Counted from the first letter of the stretch, positions 45,679 through 55,134 are shown. The stretch: DNA of 64,000 nucleotides from Cognatundibacterium aquatile (GCF_014699135.1 NZ_JACOFT010000001.1:1-64000), one strand, 5' to 3'. Made by a program: numbers and translations. Notes: a model not told the origin generated them from the letters alone.

Positions 45679-47346
45679 ATGAATACCGCTCACTACGTCC
45701 ATTGGCCAAAAGGGCTGCCGCACCATTTGATCGTCCCCTCCATCAGTGTGTATGAAAATCTGCAGATTTCCGCGCAACGTTACCCGGATAAAGCTGCGAT
45801 CATATTTTACGACTCCGTGCTGACTTATCGTCAGCTACATCAGGAAGTGCTCGCTTTAGCCGGATATCTGCAACAGGTTTGCGGTATCCAGCGTGGTGAC
45901 CGGGTGCTGCTGGATATGCAGAACAGCCCGCAGTTCGTCATCGGTTTCTACGCGATTCTGCGGGCAGACGCGATGGTCGTGCCAGTCAACCCGATGCTGA
46001 TGACGGACGAACTTGATTACTACATTAAAGACAGTGGCGCCAAAGCCGCACTGGTGTCACAGGATGTTTTTCCACGATTAGCACCACTCGTCGGCAGCAC
46101 GGCACTCCGGCATGCAGTGGTGGCGACATACTCAGATCATCTGACTTGCGACACCACACTGACCGTTCCTGAGTTCGTCAAAGCCGTGGCCAATGTACCT
46201 GCGTCGCCTCAGATCACGCCGTGGAAAACGGCGATTGCTGCAGCTCTGGCTCCCGCCGCACATCAGGCGACACCGGATGATCTGGCCTGCATGCCTTATA
46301 CGTCTGGCACAACAGGGCATCCGAAAGGCTGCATTCATACCCATCGCTCGGTCATGTTCAATATTGTCGCCAGCCCGACCTGGTCCGGCCCTATCGTGCC
46401 CAATAACGTAGCACTTGCAGTGCTGCCTTTCTTTCATGTCACCGGCATGCAATCCGTCATGAATGCCTCGCTTTACTGTGGCGGCACGCTGGTGATTTTG
46501 CCACGCTGGGACAGAGACGTTGCGGGACAACTGATTACTCGCTACCACGTCACCAACTGGACACTGGTGCCATCGATGATGATAGATTTTTTATCGAATC
46601 CACGTCTGCCGGAATATGATATTTCCAAACTGACGCGCGTATCCGGTGGCGGTGCTGCGATGCCGGCGGCAATCGCACAAAAATTGCTGGATCTGTCGGG
46701 TCAGGTATATATGGAAGGTTACGGTTTGTCTGAAACGATGGCGCCATCACATCTGAATCCGCCACAAAGAATGAAACAGCAATGTCTGGGCATACCCTTT
46801 TTCAATGTCGATTCCCGCGTTGTTGACCCCATTACGATGCAGGAAGTCAGACAAGGTGAGACCGGCGAGATCTGGATACACGGCCCGCAATTATTTCAAG
46901 GCTATTGGAATGATCCGGAAAAAACCGCCGATGCGTTCGCTGAACTCGACGGTAAAAAATTTTTCCGTTCCGGTGATCTCGGCTATATCGATGAGGAAGG
47001 TTTTTTCTTTTTTACGGACAGACTGAAACGCATGATCAATGCCAGCGGATTTAAAGTCTGGCCAGCCGAAGTCGAATCCATGATGTATCAGCATCCGGCG
47101 ATACAGGAATGCTGCATCATCGCAGCACGGGATACCTATCGCGGTGAAACGGTGAAGGCGCTGATAGTCAGAAAACCTGGTGCAGTGATTCACCCGGAAG
47201 AAATCATCACCTGGGCGCACGAGAAAATGGCGGCTTATAAAGTGCCGCGTCTGATTGAGTTTGTCGAGACGCTACCCAAATCCGGTTCGGGCAAAATCAT
47301 GTGGCGCCTGCTGCAAGAAAAAGAAGCCGCAAATAACGCGGCTTAA
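45679..47346 (+). CDS. Acyl-CoA ligase (AMP-forming), fatty-acid type
   Basis: A 555-residue adenylate-forming enzyme that activates a carboxylic acid to its acyl-CoA. The P-loop-like YTSGTTGHPKG, the A5 motif YGLSETMAPSH, the FRSGDLGYID block and the catalytic lysine region SGSGKIMWRLLQ are all in place. The hydrophobic acyl pocket suggests medium- or long-chain fatty acids, but aromatic acids are not excluded. AAGGAG precedes the ATG. It converges on a small thioesterase, a possible functional counterpart. Confidence 0.93.
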   Translation: MNTAHYVHWPKGLPHHLIVPSISVYENLQISAQRYPDKAAIIFYDSVLTYRQLHQEVLALAGYLQQVCGIQRGDRVLLDMQNSPQFVIGFYAILRADAMVVPVNPMLMTDELDYYIKDSGAKAALVSQDVFPRLAPLVGSTALRHAVVATYSDHLTCDTTLTVPEFVKAVANVPASPQITPWKTAIAAALAPAAHQATPDDLACMPYTSGTTGHPKGCIHTHRSVMFNIVASPTWSGPIVPNNVALAVLPFFHVTGMQSVMNASLYCGGTLVILPRWDRDVAGQLITRYHVTNWTLVPSMMIDFLSNPRLPEYDISKLTRVSGGGAAMPAAIAQKLLDLSGQVYMEGYGLSETMAPSHLNPPQRMKQQCLGIPFFNVDSRVVDPITMQEVRQGETGEIWIHGPQLFQGYWNDPEKTADAFAELDGKKFFRSGDLGYIDEEGFFFFTDRLKRMINASGFKVWPAEVESMMYQHPAIQECCIIAARDTYRGETVKALIVRKPGAVIHPEEIITWAHEKMAAYKVPRLIEFVETLPKSGSGKIMWRLLQEKEAANNAA

Positions 47347-47367
47347 CAGACTGAGAAACATCCGCTG

Positions 47368-47396
47368 AGATGGTGCACAGGCTGTATGCACCATCT
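47368..47396. terminator. Hairpin between converging ligase and thioesterase genes
   Basis: AGATGGTGCA (47368-47377) and TGCACCATCT (47387-47396) form a perfect 10-bp stem. No T-tract. Position between converging genes suggests termination or RNA-end protection. Confidence 0.45.
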
Positions 47397-47407
47397 GCAA
47401 GCCAGCC

Positions 47408-47842
47408 TCATTTTGGATAAAGTATCATTTGCGTGCATCGGAATAAGGCTATCGTCTTTCCCTCGTATGTCACTTCGGCATCCCATAACTGAGTCGTGCG
47501 CCCGAGGTGAGATGCGGTCGCTACCACTTCGATTTTGCCGCTACGGGCAGTTCCCAGATGATTCGATTTTAATTCTATGGTTGTAAAGCTGTGCGCGCCT
47601 TCTGGCAAACTTGCCATGCAAGCGTAGCCGCAAGCAGTATCGGCCAGCGTGATCACGCTACCGGCATGTAAAAAACCATTCGGTGCCAGCAAATGAGGAA
47701 GTACTTCCAGTTCACCATGTGAGCGACCTTTTTCTACCGACAACATCCGTACACCCAGATGACCAGGTAAAAAGCTGCTACCCAGCTGATTCAGTTTTTC
47801 GGCATGTTCTGCCTGATTTGATAACACTTTTTCCATCTTCAT
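47408..47842 (-). CDS. PaaI-type hot-dog thioesterase
   Basis: A 144-residue hot-dog fold protein that likely hydrolyses acyl- or phenylacyl-CoA. The signature helix and loop are LLAPNGFLHAGSVITLADTACG, the PaaI-family pattern HGGxxxxLxDxA with Ala in place of one Gly. The longer open frame upstream has no family resemblance and overlaps the neighbouring gene; ATG at 47842 or 47836 is the likely start. It lies close to the acyl-CoA ligase on the opposite strand. Confidence 0.85.
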   Translation of the reverse strand: MKMEKVLSNQAEHAEKLNQLGSSFLPGHLGVRMLSVEKGRSHGELEVLPHLLAPNGFLHAGSVITLADTACGYACMASLPEGAHSFTTIELKSNHLGTARSGKIEVVATASHLGRTTQLWDAEVTYEGKTIALFRCTQMILYPK

Positions 47843-47876
47843 CTTTCTGTTTTTTTCATTCACCGGCAAACGATCG

Positions 47877-48566
47877 TTAATCGCCGCCACATCCACCGCT
47901 GCATGATGAGCTGTCACCACCACTATCGGCAACATCGCCAAAAGAAGTGGAATCGCCAAAATCAATGCTGTCTCCAGTACTTCCCCCGGTATAAAAATCT
48001 CCGCCGCAGTACACAGTGCCATCGCCATTTTTGCGTAAGGCACAGCAGTCTGGTTCATAACGGAATCCATCTGCAATATTCCACTTTGCATCCAGCGCAA
48101 ACAGCAAAGGTAAGCGTGTAGCGCTGCGTGGATTAATATTTTCTTCAAGGCAGGCAAACCACCAGGTGCGACGCAAACCAATATTACTACGCTGGCTCTC
48201 ACCTAACACAGCCGCCGGGGTGTGGTGCATGTAACGGCCAAAAGCTTTTTGACAAAAAGCATCGTAGTTTTTTGTGTACAAAATAAATTCGTGCCACAAA
48301 TCATCCACCACTTGTGACGGCATAGAGATATGCTTGTATCCAGACTTCAGATACACCAAAAAGAATTGTCGCAGTGCTCTGGCCACCAGTTGTCTATCCT
48401 TCAATGATAAGTCTGGACGACGTTGATGCAAGCGTTCCAACAGGCCAGGCGGGAACATATAACTACGGATATAGTCGGCTCGCATGACCCGTCGTGTACG
48501 CAACCAGACAAAGAGCAATGCCGCAGCAAGAGCAGATATCAATACGAAAGTAACAACCAGGATCAT
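47877..48566 (-). CDS. GRDP-like membrane-anchored protein with Cys/Gly tail
   Basis: A 229-residue protein with an N-terminal membrane helix (1-22) and a region at 87-117 (VDDLWHEFILYTKNYDAFC, FGRYMHHTP) that resembles the GRDP/DUF1399 domain of plant and fungal glycine-rich domain proteins. Conserved Trp, His, Cys and the closing HHTP are visible. The last 45 residues are Gly/Ser/Asp-rich and end SSSCSGGCGGD. AGGAA precedes the ATG. It precedes the thioesterase gene by about 35 bases, so the two may be co-transcribed. Function unknown. Confidence 0.72.
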   Translation of the reverse strand: MILVVTFVLISALAAALLFVWLRTRRVMRADYIRSYMFPPGLLERLHQRRPDLSLKDRQLVARALRQFFLVYLKSGYKHISMPSQVVDDLWHEFILYTKNYDAFCQKAFGRYMHHTPAAVLGESQRSNIGLRRTWWFACLEENINPRSATRLPLLFALDAKWNIADGFRYEPDCCALRKNGDGTVYCGGDFYTGGSTGDSIDFGDSTSFGDVADSGGDSSSCSGGCGGD

Positions 48567-48800
48567 TCTGACAAATTCCTATCTTAGAGGATATGCAACA
48601 AAGTGAATCGCGGACTCAGAAGCTGACAGGCCGGTACAACAACAACACGATGCTTCTGGCATTGCATTTGCTTAAAAGATTGAACGGCATTGAGTGAACG
48701 ATAAAGTCCGGTCACAGGCGATACCTGAACCGGATCGATTATTTCACGGACGTTATTTTAGATGCAATCATTTGATTAAAATTACTCAAAGGACGCCAAA

Positions 48801-50468
48801 ATGAATCTCCGCCAACTTCATATCGGAACACGTCTCGCAACTGGTTTCGGCGTTATCCTGGTTTCTTTGATTGCGATGCTCGTTATCGGCAGCGCGCTCA
48901 GTGCACGCAACCGGCAACAGATGCTGACAGGCATAGAACTGTCTCATAGCAAAACAGCACTGGCAGCAAAAATGAGAAGCAGCATGCTGGAAGGTGGTAT
49001 GGCAATCCGGAATATAGGATTGCAGACAGATCTGGCTGAAATCGACAAACAAAAACTGATCGTCAAAAATCAGCAGAATGCATTTAACGAAGCGCGCCAG
49101 AAATTAACGGCGTTGGGGCTCAACGATGCAGAGAAAAAAATTCTCGATAGCGTGCTCAGCTTAGATCAACAAGTCGATGGCCCGACCAAGGAAGCATTCA
49201 AAATGCTGCTGTCGTTTAATGGTGAAGAAGCGGTCAAAGTGATCTCCACGCAGATCGATCCTTTGCAACAAAAAGCACTGCAGGAAATTAACAAGCTGGT
49301 TGCATTGCAGGATGCCGCCTCGGCTGAACTGGCGGCGCAATCGGAAAGTTCTGCAAACAAAACCATAGGAACATTGGTGCTCATGGCGTTGCTTGTTTTA
49401 TGCGCAGGCATCGCTTTTTCTGTGTTACTCACACGCAGTATCACTGCACCATTACGCGAAGCAGTGGCAATTGCGAAGCAGGTCGCCGCCGGTGAGTTAT
49501 CTTTTCATGCAGAACCTGAAGGCAATGATGAAATCAGCGAACTGCTGCTGGCGCTGAAAGAAATGAACGACAATCTTTATCACATTGTCAGCGAAGTCAG
49601 ACAAGGCACGGATGCCATCGCCATTGCGTCGGTCGAAATTTCAACCGGGAATGCTGATCTTTCATCACGCACAGAAACACAGGCAGGCGCATTGGAAGAA
49701 ACGGCCAGCTCCATGGAAGAAATCACCGCAACCGTGCGCCAGAACGCAGACAATGCTCGTCAGGCAAACGCGCTGGTGACTTCGGCATCGAATTTTGCGG
49801 TCAAAGGCGGCGAAGAGGTCGGCAAAGTTGTTCACACCATGAATTCGATTAAAGAAAGTTCGCGTAAAATAGTCGACATCATCAGTGTGATTGATGGAAT
49901 TGCATTTCAAACCAATATTCTGGCGCTCAATGCCGCAGTAGAAGCTGCTCGTGCCGGAGAACAAGGGCGCGGGTTTGCCGTGGTGGCAAGCGAAGTCCGG
50001 AATCTGGCACAACGCAGTGCCAACGCCGCCAAAGAAATCAAAACCCTGATCGGTGATTCAGTAGAAAAAGTCGGAACTGGCGACAAGTTAGTCGAAGCAG
50101 CGGGCAAAACCATGAATGAAATTGTCCGTTCCGTCAAACATGTGGCGGACATCATGGCTGAAATCACCGCAGCAGGTCAGGAACAAAGTTCCGGTATTGA
50201 AGAAGTCAATCGTGCGATCACACAGATGGACGAAATGACTCAGCAAAATGCGGCGCTGGTAGAACAAGCCGCCGCAGCAGCAGAAAGTATGGAAGAACAG
50301 GCAGGCAATCTTGCGCGTGCGGTATCTGCATTTAAACTCGACACAGACGGACGTCACCATCGTCCCGTACAGCGGGTGCAGAAAGAAATCACCGATACGG
50401 CTACACCCATGTCTCTGCTTTCTGCGACGGCTGGAGCAATTGTAAAAACTCTAGGGATGAAAACATGA
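48801..50468 (+). CDS. Methyl-accepting chemotaxis protein
   Basis: A 555-residue chemoreceptor. Helix TM1 at about 12-32, a four-helix-bundle periplasmic sensor (about 35-190), TM2 near 192-212, HAMP (about 213-265) and a cytoplasmic signalling domain with the hairpin tip IDGIAFQTNILALNAAVEAARAGEQGRGFAVVA. Methylation-site Glu/Gln helices flank it. No CheR-binding pentapeptide ends the protein. AAGGA precedes the ATG. Forty-five bases later begins an HDOD gene, suggesting one signalling unit. Ligand unknown. Confidence 0.94.
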   Translation: MNLRQLHIGTRLATGFGVILVSLIAMLVIGSALSARNRQQMLTGIELSHSKTALAAKMRSSMLEGGMAIRNIGLQTDLAEIDKQKLIVKNQQNAFNEARQKLTALGLNDAEKKILDSVLSLDQQVDGPTKEAFKMLLSFNGEEAVKVISTQIDPLQQKALQEINKLVALQDAASAELAAQSESSANKTIGTLVLMALLVLCAGIAFSVLLTRSITAPLREAVAIAKQVAAGELSFHAEPEGNDEISELLLALKEMNDNLYHIVSEVRQGTDAIAIASVEISTGNADLSSRTETQAGALEETASSMEEITATVRQNADNARQANALVTSASNFAVKGGEEVGKVVHTMNSIKESSRKIVDIISVIDGIAFQTNILALNAAVEAARAGEQGRGFAVVASEVRNLAQRSANAAKEIKTLIGDSVEKVGTGDKLVEAAGKTMNEIVRSVKHVADIMAEITAAGQEQSSGIEEVNRAITQMDEMTQQNAALVEQAAAAAESMEEQAGNLARAVSAFKLDTDGRHHRPVQRVQKEITDTATPMSLLSATAGAIVKTLGMKT

Positions 50469-50513
50469 CTCCCACCATCAGACGTCTGGAAAAACAGACG
50501 ATAGTCAGCAGAT

Positions 50514-51377
50514 ATGAAGAAGTCAGCAGTTATAAAGTCAGAAGCATTACGTAATATCGTTGCACAGATCAGCTCGGGCGAACTGGTTTTTCCCGCCAAC
50601 GTCCGGGCCACTTTAAAAATTCAGGAAGCGCTTGATGAACCGAAATACGGGACAGACGAGATCGCGAAACTGATTATTCAGGAACCGTTGGTCGCCGCCC
50701 GCGTCATTGCCGTCGCTAATTCCGTCGCCTACAGCCGTTTTGGCGGAGGCATTACCAATGTCCGCATGGCGATTTCCATTCTGGGATTCAGCACCTTACG
50801 TTCCGTTGTCGCCGCCGTGATCATGCGCCAGATATGTCTGGCAATTTCCGATAATGCCATCCGGGAAAAGATGGAATATCTGTGGGTGCATTCCGCAACC
50901 GTCGCTGCAATGGCGCATCTGTTAGCACGTAAAGTCAGCAAAATTGATCCTGAAACTGCACTGTTTGCCGGTGTTGTCCATGAAGTTGGCGGTTTCTATT
51001 TACTGTCGCGAGCAGAAGAGTTTCCTGCATTATTAGAAAGCGGAACAGAGATCGATTATCCGTCGGCAGACCAATCCCACGAGCTGGAAATTGCCCGCGC
51101 AGTGCTGCAAAAATTGCTGATTCCCAAGCGGGTCATGAGCAGCATAGAAAGCTGCTGGCATGGAGCCCCTGTATTTCCACCAGTCAGCCTGGGTGACACC
51201 TTATTGCTGGCGAATCATCTTACCGATACGGTCTCTCCGCTGAAGCAACGCCGTCAGACGAAGTTGGCAGCGGACACCGGCAAAATCGACTTCATGGTCG
51301 GAGACAAGTCTTTACAAGAAATTCTGGCTGACTCGAAAGAAGATCTTGGTTCCCTGACCGAGGCGCTGATCTCCTGA
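50514..51377 (+). CDS. HDOD domain signalling protein
   Basis: A 287-residue protein made almost wholly of one HDOD domain, a relative of HD hydrolases without full catalytic residues. Signs are PANVRATLKIQEALDEP, LAARVIAVANSVAYSRF-like text and VRMAISILGFSTLRSVV. HDOD proteins often relay c-di-GMP or stress signals. It follows the chemoreceptor gene and may act with it. The ribosome site is weak. Confidence 0.9.
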   Translation: MKKSAVIKSEALRNIVAQISSGELVFPANVRATLKIQEALDEPKYGTDEIAKLIIQEPLVAARVIAVANSVAYSRFGGGITNVRMAISILGFSTLRSVVAAVIMRQICLAISDNAIREKMEYLWVHSATVAAMAHLLARKVSKIDPETALFAGVVHEVGGFYLLSRAEEFPALLESGTEIDYPSADQSHELEIARAVLQKLLIPKRVMSSIESCWHGAPVFPPVSLGDTLLLANHLTDTVSPLKQRRQTKLAADTGKIDFMVGDKSLQEILADSKEDLGSLTEALIS

Positions 51378-51508
51378 TTTTGTGCATAACCAGCCCAGTC
51401 AATCATAGCAGCCCACTAGAAATAGACTGGTCATCTGCAGGCTTTGCATTTATTCGGCATAATCAGCTTCCCATGTTTGCCCGACCAATGACTTTGAAGG
51501 AAGAACAA

Positions 51509-52474
51509 ATGAAAATTTCACATCTGTTATCTGCAGGAATCCTTGCTACTGCCAGTGCCTTGACACTCTCCGTCAGCACGGCCTATGCAGCCGCACCTAT
51601 GGTAAAAACTGCTGCACCGGGTTATTACAGAACGATGTTGGGTGACTTTGAAGTCACGGCAATTTCAGACGGCACGGTACAGCTTCCTGTGGATAAGTTA
51701 CTGACAAATACCACACCCGCGAAAGTCAATAAAGCACTCGGTAAATTGCACCAGCACAGCCCGTTGGATACCTCTGTCAATACTTATCTGATCAATACCG
51801 GCAGCAAATTGATACTGATCGATACCGGCGCTGGCGCTTTATTTGGTCCGACTCTGGGAAAAATGCAGGCCAACCTGAAAGCTGCAGGTTATCAGCCAGA
51901 ACAAGTCGATGAAATTTACATCACGCACATGCATCCAGACCATGTCGGCGGTCTGATGAACGGCGACAAAATGGCCTTTCCGAACGCAGTGGTACGCGCT
52001 GATCAGCATGATGTTGACTTCTGGCTGAGTCAGGCCAATCTGGACAAAGCGCCACAAGAAAGTAAAGGCTACTTTCAAGGCGCAATGACATCACTGAACC
52101 CTTATGTCAAAGCAGGACAATTCAAATCCTTCGACGGCGCCACAGAACTGGTTCCTGGTATTAAGGCAATACCAGCTCACGGTCATACCGCCGGCCACAG
52201 CACTTATAAAATCGAAAGCAAAGGGCAGACACTGGTACTGTGGGGGGATCTGATGCATGTGGCAGCGGTACAGTTTGAGAATCCATCCGTCACGATACAA
52301 TTTGATTCTGACTCGAAAGCTGCGGCTGTTGAACGCAAGAAAAGCTATGCCGACGCGGCACAACAGTCTTATCTGGTAGGCGCGGCACATCTGGCTTTCC
52401 CGGGTCTGGGCTATGTGCGCAAAGAAGGTAAAGGCTATGCCTGGGCACCATTAAATTACGCACTACAGCCATAA
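51509..52474 (+). CDS. Secreted metallo-beta-lactamase-fold hydrolase
   Basis: A 321-residue exported protein (signal MKISHLLSAGILATASALTL..., cleavage after AYA). The MBL fold shows THMHPDHVGG (HxHxDH metal site), a GHTAGHS histidine and the late WGDLMH aspartate region, so two metal ions can bind. Resembles AttM/QuiP-like lactonase-type and MBL-fold hydrolases; antibiotic hydrolysis is not implied. The start at 51509 has GAAGGAAG upstream. A very strong terminator follows. Confidence 0.92.
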   Translation: MKISHLLSAGILATASALTLSVSTAYAAAPMVKTAAPGYYRTMLGDFEVTAISDGTVQLPVDKLLTNTTPAKVNKALGKLHQHSPLDTSVNTYLINTGSKLILIDTGAGALFGPTLGKMQANLKAAGYQPEQVDEIYITHMHPDHVGGLMNGDKMAFPNAVVRADQHDVDFWLSQANLDKAPQESKGYFQGAMTSLNPYVKAGQFKSFDGATELVPGIKAIPAHGHTAGHSTYKIESKGQTLVLWGDLMHVAAVQFENPSVTIQFDSDSKAAAVERKKSYADAAQQSYLVGAAHLAFPGLGYVRKEGKGYAWAPLNYALQP

Positions 52475-52510
52475 TCAGCTTCGTGCCTGCGTCATAGCGC
52501 AGGCAACAAC

Positions 52511-52550
52511 AAAAAAGGACGAATCGCCTTGCGGCTTTCGTCCTTTTTTT
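52511..52550. terminator. Strong bidirectional terminator after the MBL gene
   Basis: AAAAAAGGACGAA (52511-52523) pairs with TTCGTCCTTTTTTT (52537-52550), with T-runs both ways. Serves slyX as well. Confidence 0.92.
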
Positions 52551-52591
52551 ATCTGCCGTATTTTCAGCAACCGGCAATGCTGAGTGAAAAT

Positions 52592-52804
52592 TTAATAATG
52601 CGGCGGTCTTTCATCGAGTACCGTATTTTTCTGACTCGCCATCACAGCCAGCTCACGGATACGGCCTGCCATCGCAGCACACAAAGCTTCCAGCTCATCA
52701 ATTTTTTTCTGCTGGCGATACACCTGCGTATTCAGGGTATCCACCAGATCATCCTGCCGTGACAAACGGATTTCCAGATCAATCAGACGTTCTTCGGTAT
52801 TCAT
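52592..52804 (-). CDS. slyX: SlyX family protein
   Basis: A 70-residue coiled-coil protein: ERLIDLEIRLSRQDDLVDTLNTQVYRQ shows the heptad pattern and the closing DERPPHY is the SlyX signature end. It is cytoplasmic and of unknown function, named from its position next to slyD in E. coli, which is not the case here. Two adjacent ATGs (52807, 52804) are possible. Confidence 0.88.
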   Translation of the reverse strand: MNTEERLIDLEIRLSRQDDLVDTLNTQVYRQQKKIDELEALCAAMAGRIRELAVMASQKNTVLDERPPHY

Positions 52805-52829
52805 CATGCAACCACTTGATAGGAAAGGG

Positions 52830-52854
52830 GTCCCAGTATGCCACATACTGGGAC
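52830..52854. repeat. 25-bp palindrome upstream of slyX
   Basis: GTCCCAGTATG (52830-52840), loop CCA, CATACTGGGAC (52844-52854): a perfect 11-bp stem about 25 bases before the slyX start. No T-tract. May be an operator or a leader hairpin. Shares the AGTAT core with the palindromes at 6385 and 18695, though otherwise different. Confidence 0.7.
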
Positions 52855-53009
52855 GACAAAAAATTCACGTTTCGGCATGTTTTCAAAGCAAAGCAATCCA
52901 CTACAAATCAGGTGCATCACTTTGTTTTAAAAACGCACCCGTGCTAGTCAGTCGCAACCCCTGATTGCCCGCCATTTTTTAAGAATGCATACATCATCTG
53001 TGTTCATCC

Positions 53010-53324
53010 TCAGATCGCAGTGCGACGGTTGTTTTTCTCTGCGACAGATTGTTGCTTGAATTGATTTTGCTGATCTTGCTGATCCATGGCGAGTTTTTGC
53101 TCTGGCGTCAGACGTTTCGCAGAAATCACGACAGTTTGTATCCCGTTTTGTTCAGCATCGTAAGCCAGTTTTTGTGCTTCCGTCATTGCCTTCGCAGTGA
53201 TGGTGACAGTCTGGATTTTATTCTGTGTACCATGCGTAACAGTGTTGAAAGCGCTGCCGCTGATAAAGACTGCAGCACACATAGCGACTGCAAAAATTGT
53301 GGTGTTTTTCAGTGATGATTTCAT
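53010..53324 (-). CDS. Small secreted protein with tandem peptide repeat
   Basis: A 104-residue exported protein (signal MKSSLKNTTIFAVAMCAAVF). The mature part contains two imperfect copies of one unit: residues 37-58 (IQTVTITAKAMTEAQKLAYD) and 61-81 (IQTVVISAKRLTPEQKLAMD), both of form QTVxIxAKxxTxxQKLAxD, then a Gln-rich basic tail. AAGGAG precedes the ATG. I do not recognise the family. The repeat may be a short beta-strand plus helix unit. Single gene. Confidence 0.78.
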   Translation of the reverse strand: MKSSLKNTTIFAVAMCAAVFISGSAFNTVTHGTQNKIQTVTITAKAMTEAQKLAYDAEQNGIQTVVISAKRLTPEQKLAMDQQDQQNQFKQQSVAEKNNRRTAI

Positions 53325-53597
53325 TTTATTTCTCCTTCAGTGGTTGTTTGATGTGTGTACTGTAGAAGATCATTTGTCCAGCAGCGAGCGGTATGCGACG
53401 AACTGCAGAAACGCAGGATTGAAATTACAAATATCCGGAATAAAGAATGCATCCTATGCTTTCCAACACCTCCGTTTCACTGCGATTGCGGGTATGAATC
53501 CGCATCAACCACGAAAGCACGTGTACGCCAAGGCGACATTCATCGGGATAGCCCGCACCCAGCGTACAATAGCGGCTTTCTGCCTGCTCTCTGCTCC

Positions 53598-55118
53598 ATG
53601 ACTATCCTGCTGACGACCCTGAATGCCCGCTATACCCATGCCTCACTGGGTCTGCGTTATCTGCTCGCAAATATGGGAGAGTTACAGGAACAGACAAAAA
53701 TTCGTGAGTTCGTGATCGGGGCGCGCAGCACTGACGTGGTGGAAAAAATTCTTGCCTTTCGTCAACCAGGGCAAAAATTCATCGTCGGCTTCGGTGTATA
53801 TATCTGGAACGTGGTTGAAACGACCCAGATCGTTGCGATTCTGAAACGGGTGGCGCCGGATGTGGTCGTGATTCTTGGCGGGCCAGAGGTATCGCACGAA
53901 ACAAGTGATCAGGAAATTATCCGTCTTGCAGACTATGTGATTACCGGCTGGGGCGATATCAGCTTTGCCCATTTGTGCCAGCAAATTTTGCGTGGCCCGC
54001 AACCTTTAATGAAAATCCATGCGGGGCTGCAGCCACCGATGAACGATATCCGTCTGCCGTATCAGCTTTACAGCGATCAGGATATCCGCCACCGCACTTT
54101 GTACGTCGAAGCCTCACGCGGTTGTCCGTTCAAATGCGAATTCTGTTTATCGTCACTCGATAAAACCGCCTGGCCGTTTGATATCGATGTCTTTCTGGCG
54201 GAGATGGAAAGCCTGTATCAGCGCGGTGCACGCTTATTCAAATTTGTTGACCGCACATTCAATCTGAATATCAAGACCAGCCTGAAAATCATGCAGTTTT
54301 TTCTGGATAAGCTGGCTGCCGCACCAGATGATCCGGTGTTTGCCCATTTTGAAGTGGTTCCCGATCATTTGCCCGATGCCCTGAAAGAAGGAATACAAAA
54401 ATTCCCCGAAGGCACGCTGCAATTTGAAATCGGTATTCAGAGTTTTAATCCAGAAGTGCAAAGCCTGATCAGTCGCAAACAAAATAACGACAAAGCGGCC
54501 GAGAACATACGCTGGTTATGCGAACACTCGCATGCTCATCTGCATGTCGATCTGATTGCTGGTCTGCCCGGGGAAACGATGCAAAGTTTTGCGGCGGGTT
54601 TTAACAAACTGGTCGCGCTCGGTCCGCATGAAATTCAGTTCGGTATTTTGAAACGCTTACGCGGCACGCCGGTGATACGTCACACCGAAGCGTTCCAGCT
54701 GACATTCGATCCGCAACCACCGTACACGATACTGGCGAATAAAGATGTGCCCTTCGCCGACATGCAAAAGCTGGTGCGCTTTGCGCGTTACTGGGACATG
54801 GTGGCGAACTCGGGACGCTTTGCAAACACTTTACCCGTGGTTCTGGGCGACGCGCCGTTTGAAAATTTCCTGGCTTTCTCTGACTGGATGTATACGAATA
54901 CAGATGCCACCCACAAAATTGCCCTTGATCGTCTGGCAGGTCTGGTCAGCAGATGGTTACAGGAAGAACGCGGCATGGAAAGAGAAGCTGCGCTGGCGCT
55001 GGTATCCAGCGACTATGCGGGCGATGCCAGGCATAAACAAACCAGCAGTAAACCCGCAGCAGAAAAAACGACAGCCAAAGCCACTCCGCAACGCCAGAGC
55101 AGACATATCGCGGCCTGA
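53598..55118 (+). CDS. B12-binding radical SAM protein (DUF4080 type)
   Basis: A 506-residue iron-sulfur enzyme. The N-terminal cobalamin-binding-like domain (about 1-145, TTLNARYTHASLGLRYLL, VILGGPEVSHE) precedes the radical SAM barrel with the cluster motif CPFKCEFC in SRGCPFKCEFCLSS. A DUF4080 C-terminal part follows (about 370-470) and ends in a Lys/Thr/Ala-rich tail. Such enzymes do methyl transfer or other difficult radical steps; substrate unknown. I start at 53598, as the 81 extra upstream codons do not look like the family. Confidence 0.9.
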   Translation: MTILLTTLNARYTHASLGLRYLLANMGELQEQTKIREFVIGARSTDVVEKILAFRQPGQKFIVGFGVYIWNVVETTQIVAILKRVAPDVVVILGGPEVSHETSDQEIIRLADYVITGWGDISFAHLCQQILRGPQPLMKIHAGLQPPMNDIRLPYQLYSDQDIRHRTLYVEASRGCPFKCEFCLSSLDKTAWPFDIDVFLAEMESLYQRGARLFKFVDRTFNLNIKTSLKIMQFFLDKLAAAPDDPVFAHFEVVPDHLPDALKEGIQKFPEGTLQFEIGIQSFNPEVQSLISRKQNNDKAAENIRWLCEHSHAHLHVDLIAGLPGETMQSFAAGFNKLVALGPHEIQFGILKRLRGTPVIRHTEAFQLTFDPQPPYTILANKDVPFADMQKLVRFARYWDMVANSGRFANTLPVVLGDAPFENFLAFSDWMYTNTDATHKIALDRLAGLVSRWLQEERGMEREAALALVSSDYAGDARHKQTSSKPAAEKTTAKATPQRQSRHIAA

Positions 55119-55134
55119 ATCCCCCCCGCAAACG

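Noticed and set aside
51509..52474. Beta-lactamase
   Set aside because: The MBL motif is general and the protein lies closer to lactonase-type hydrolases.
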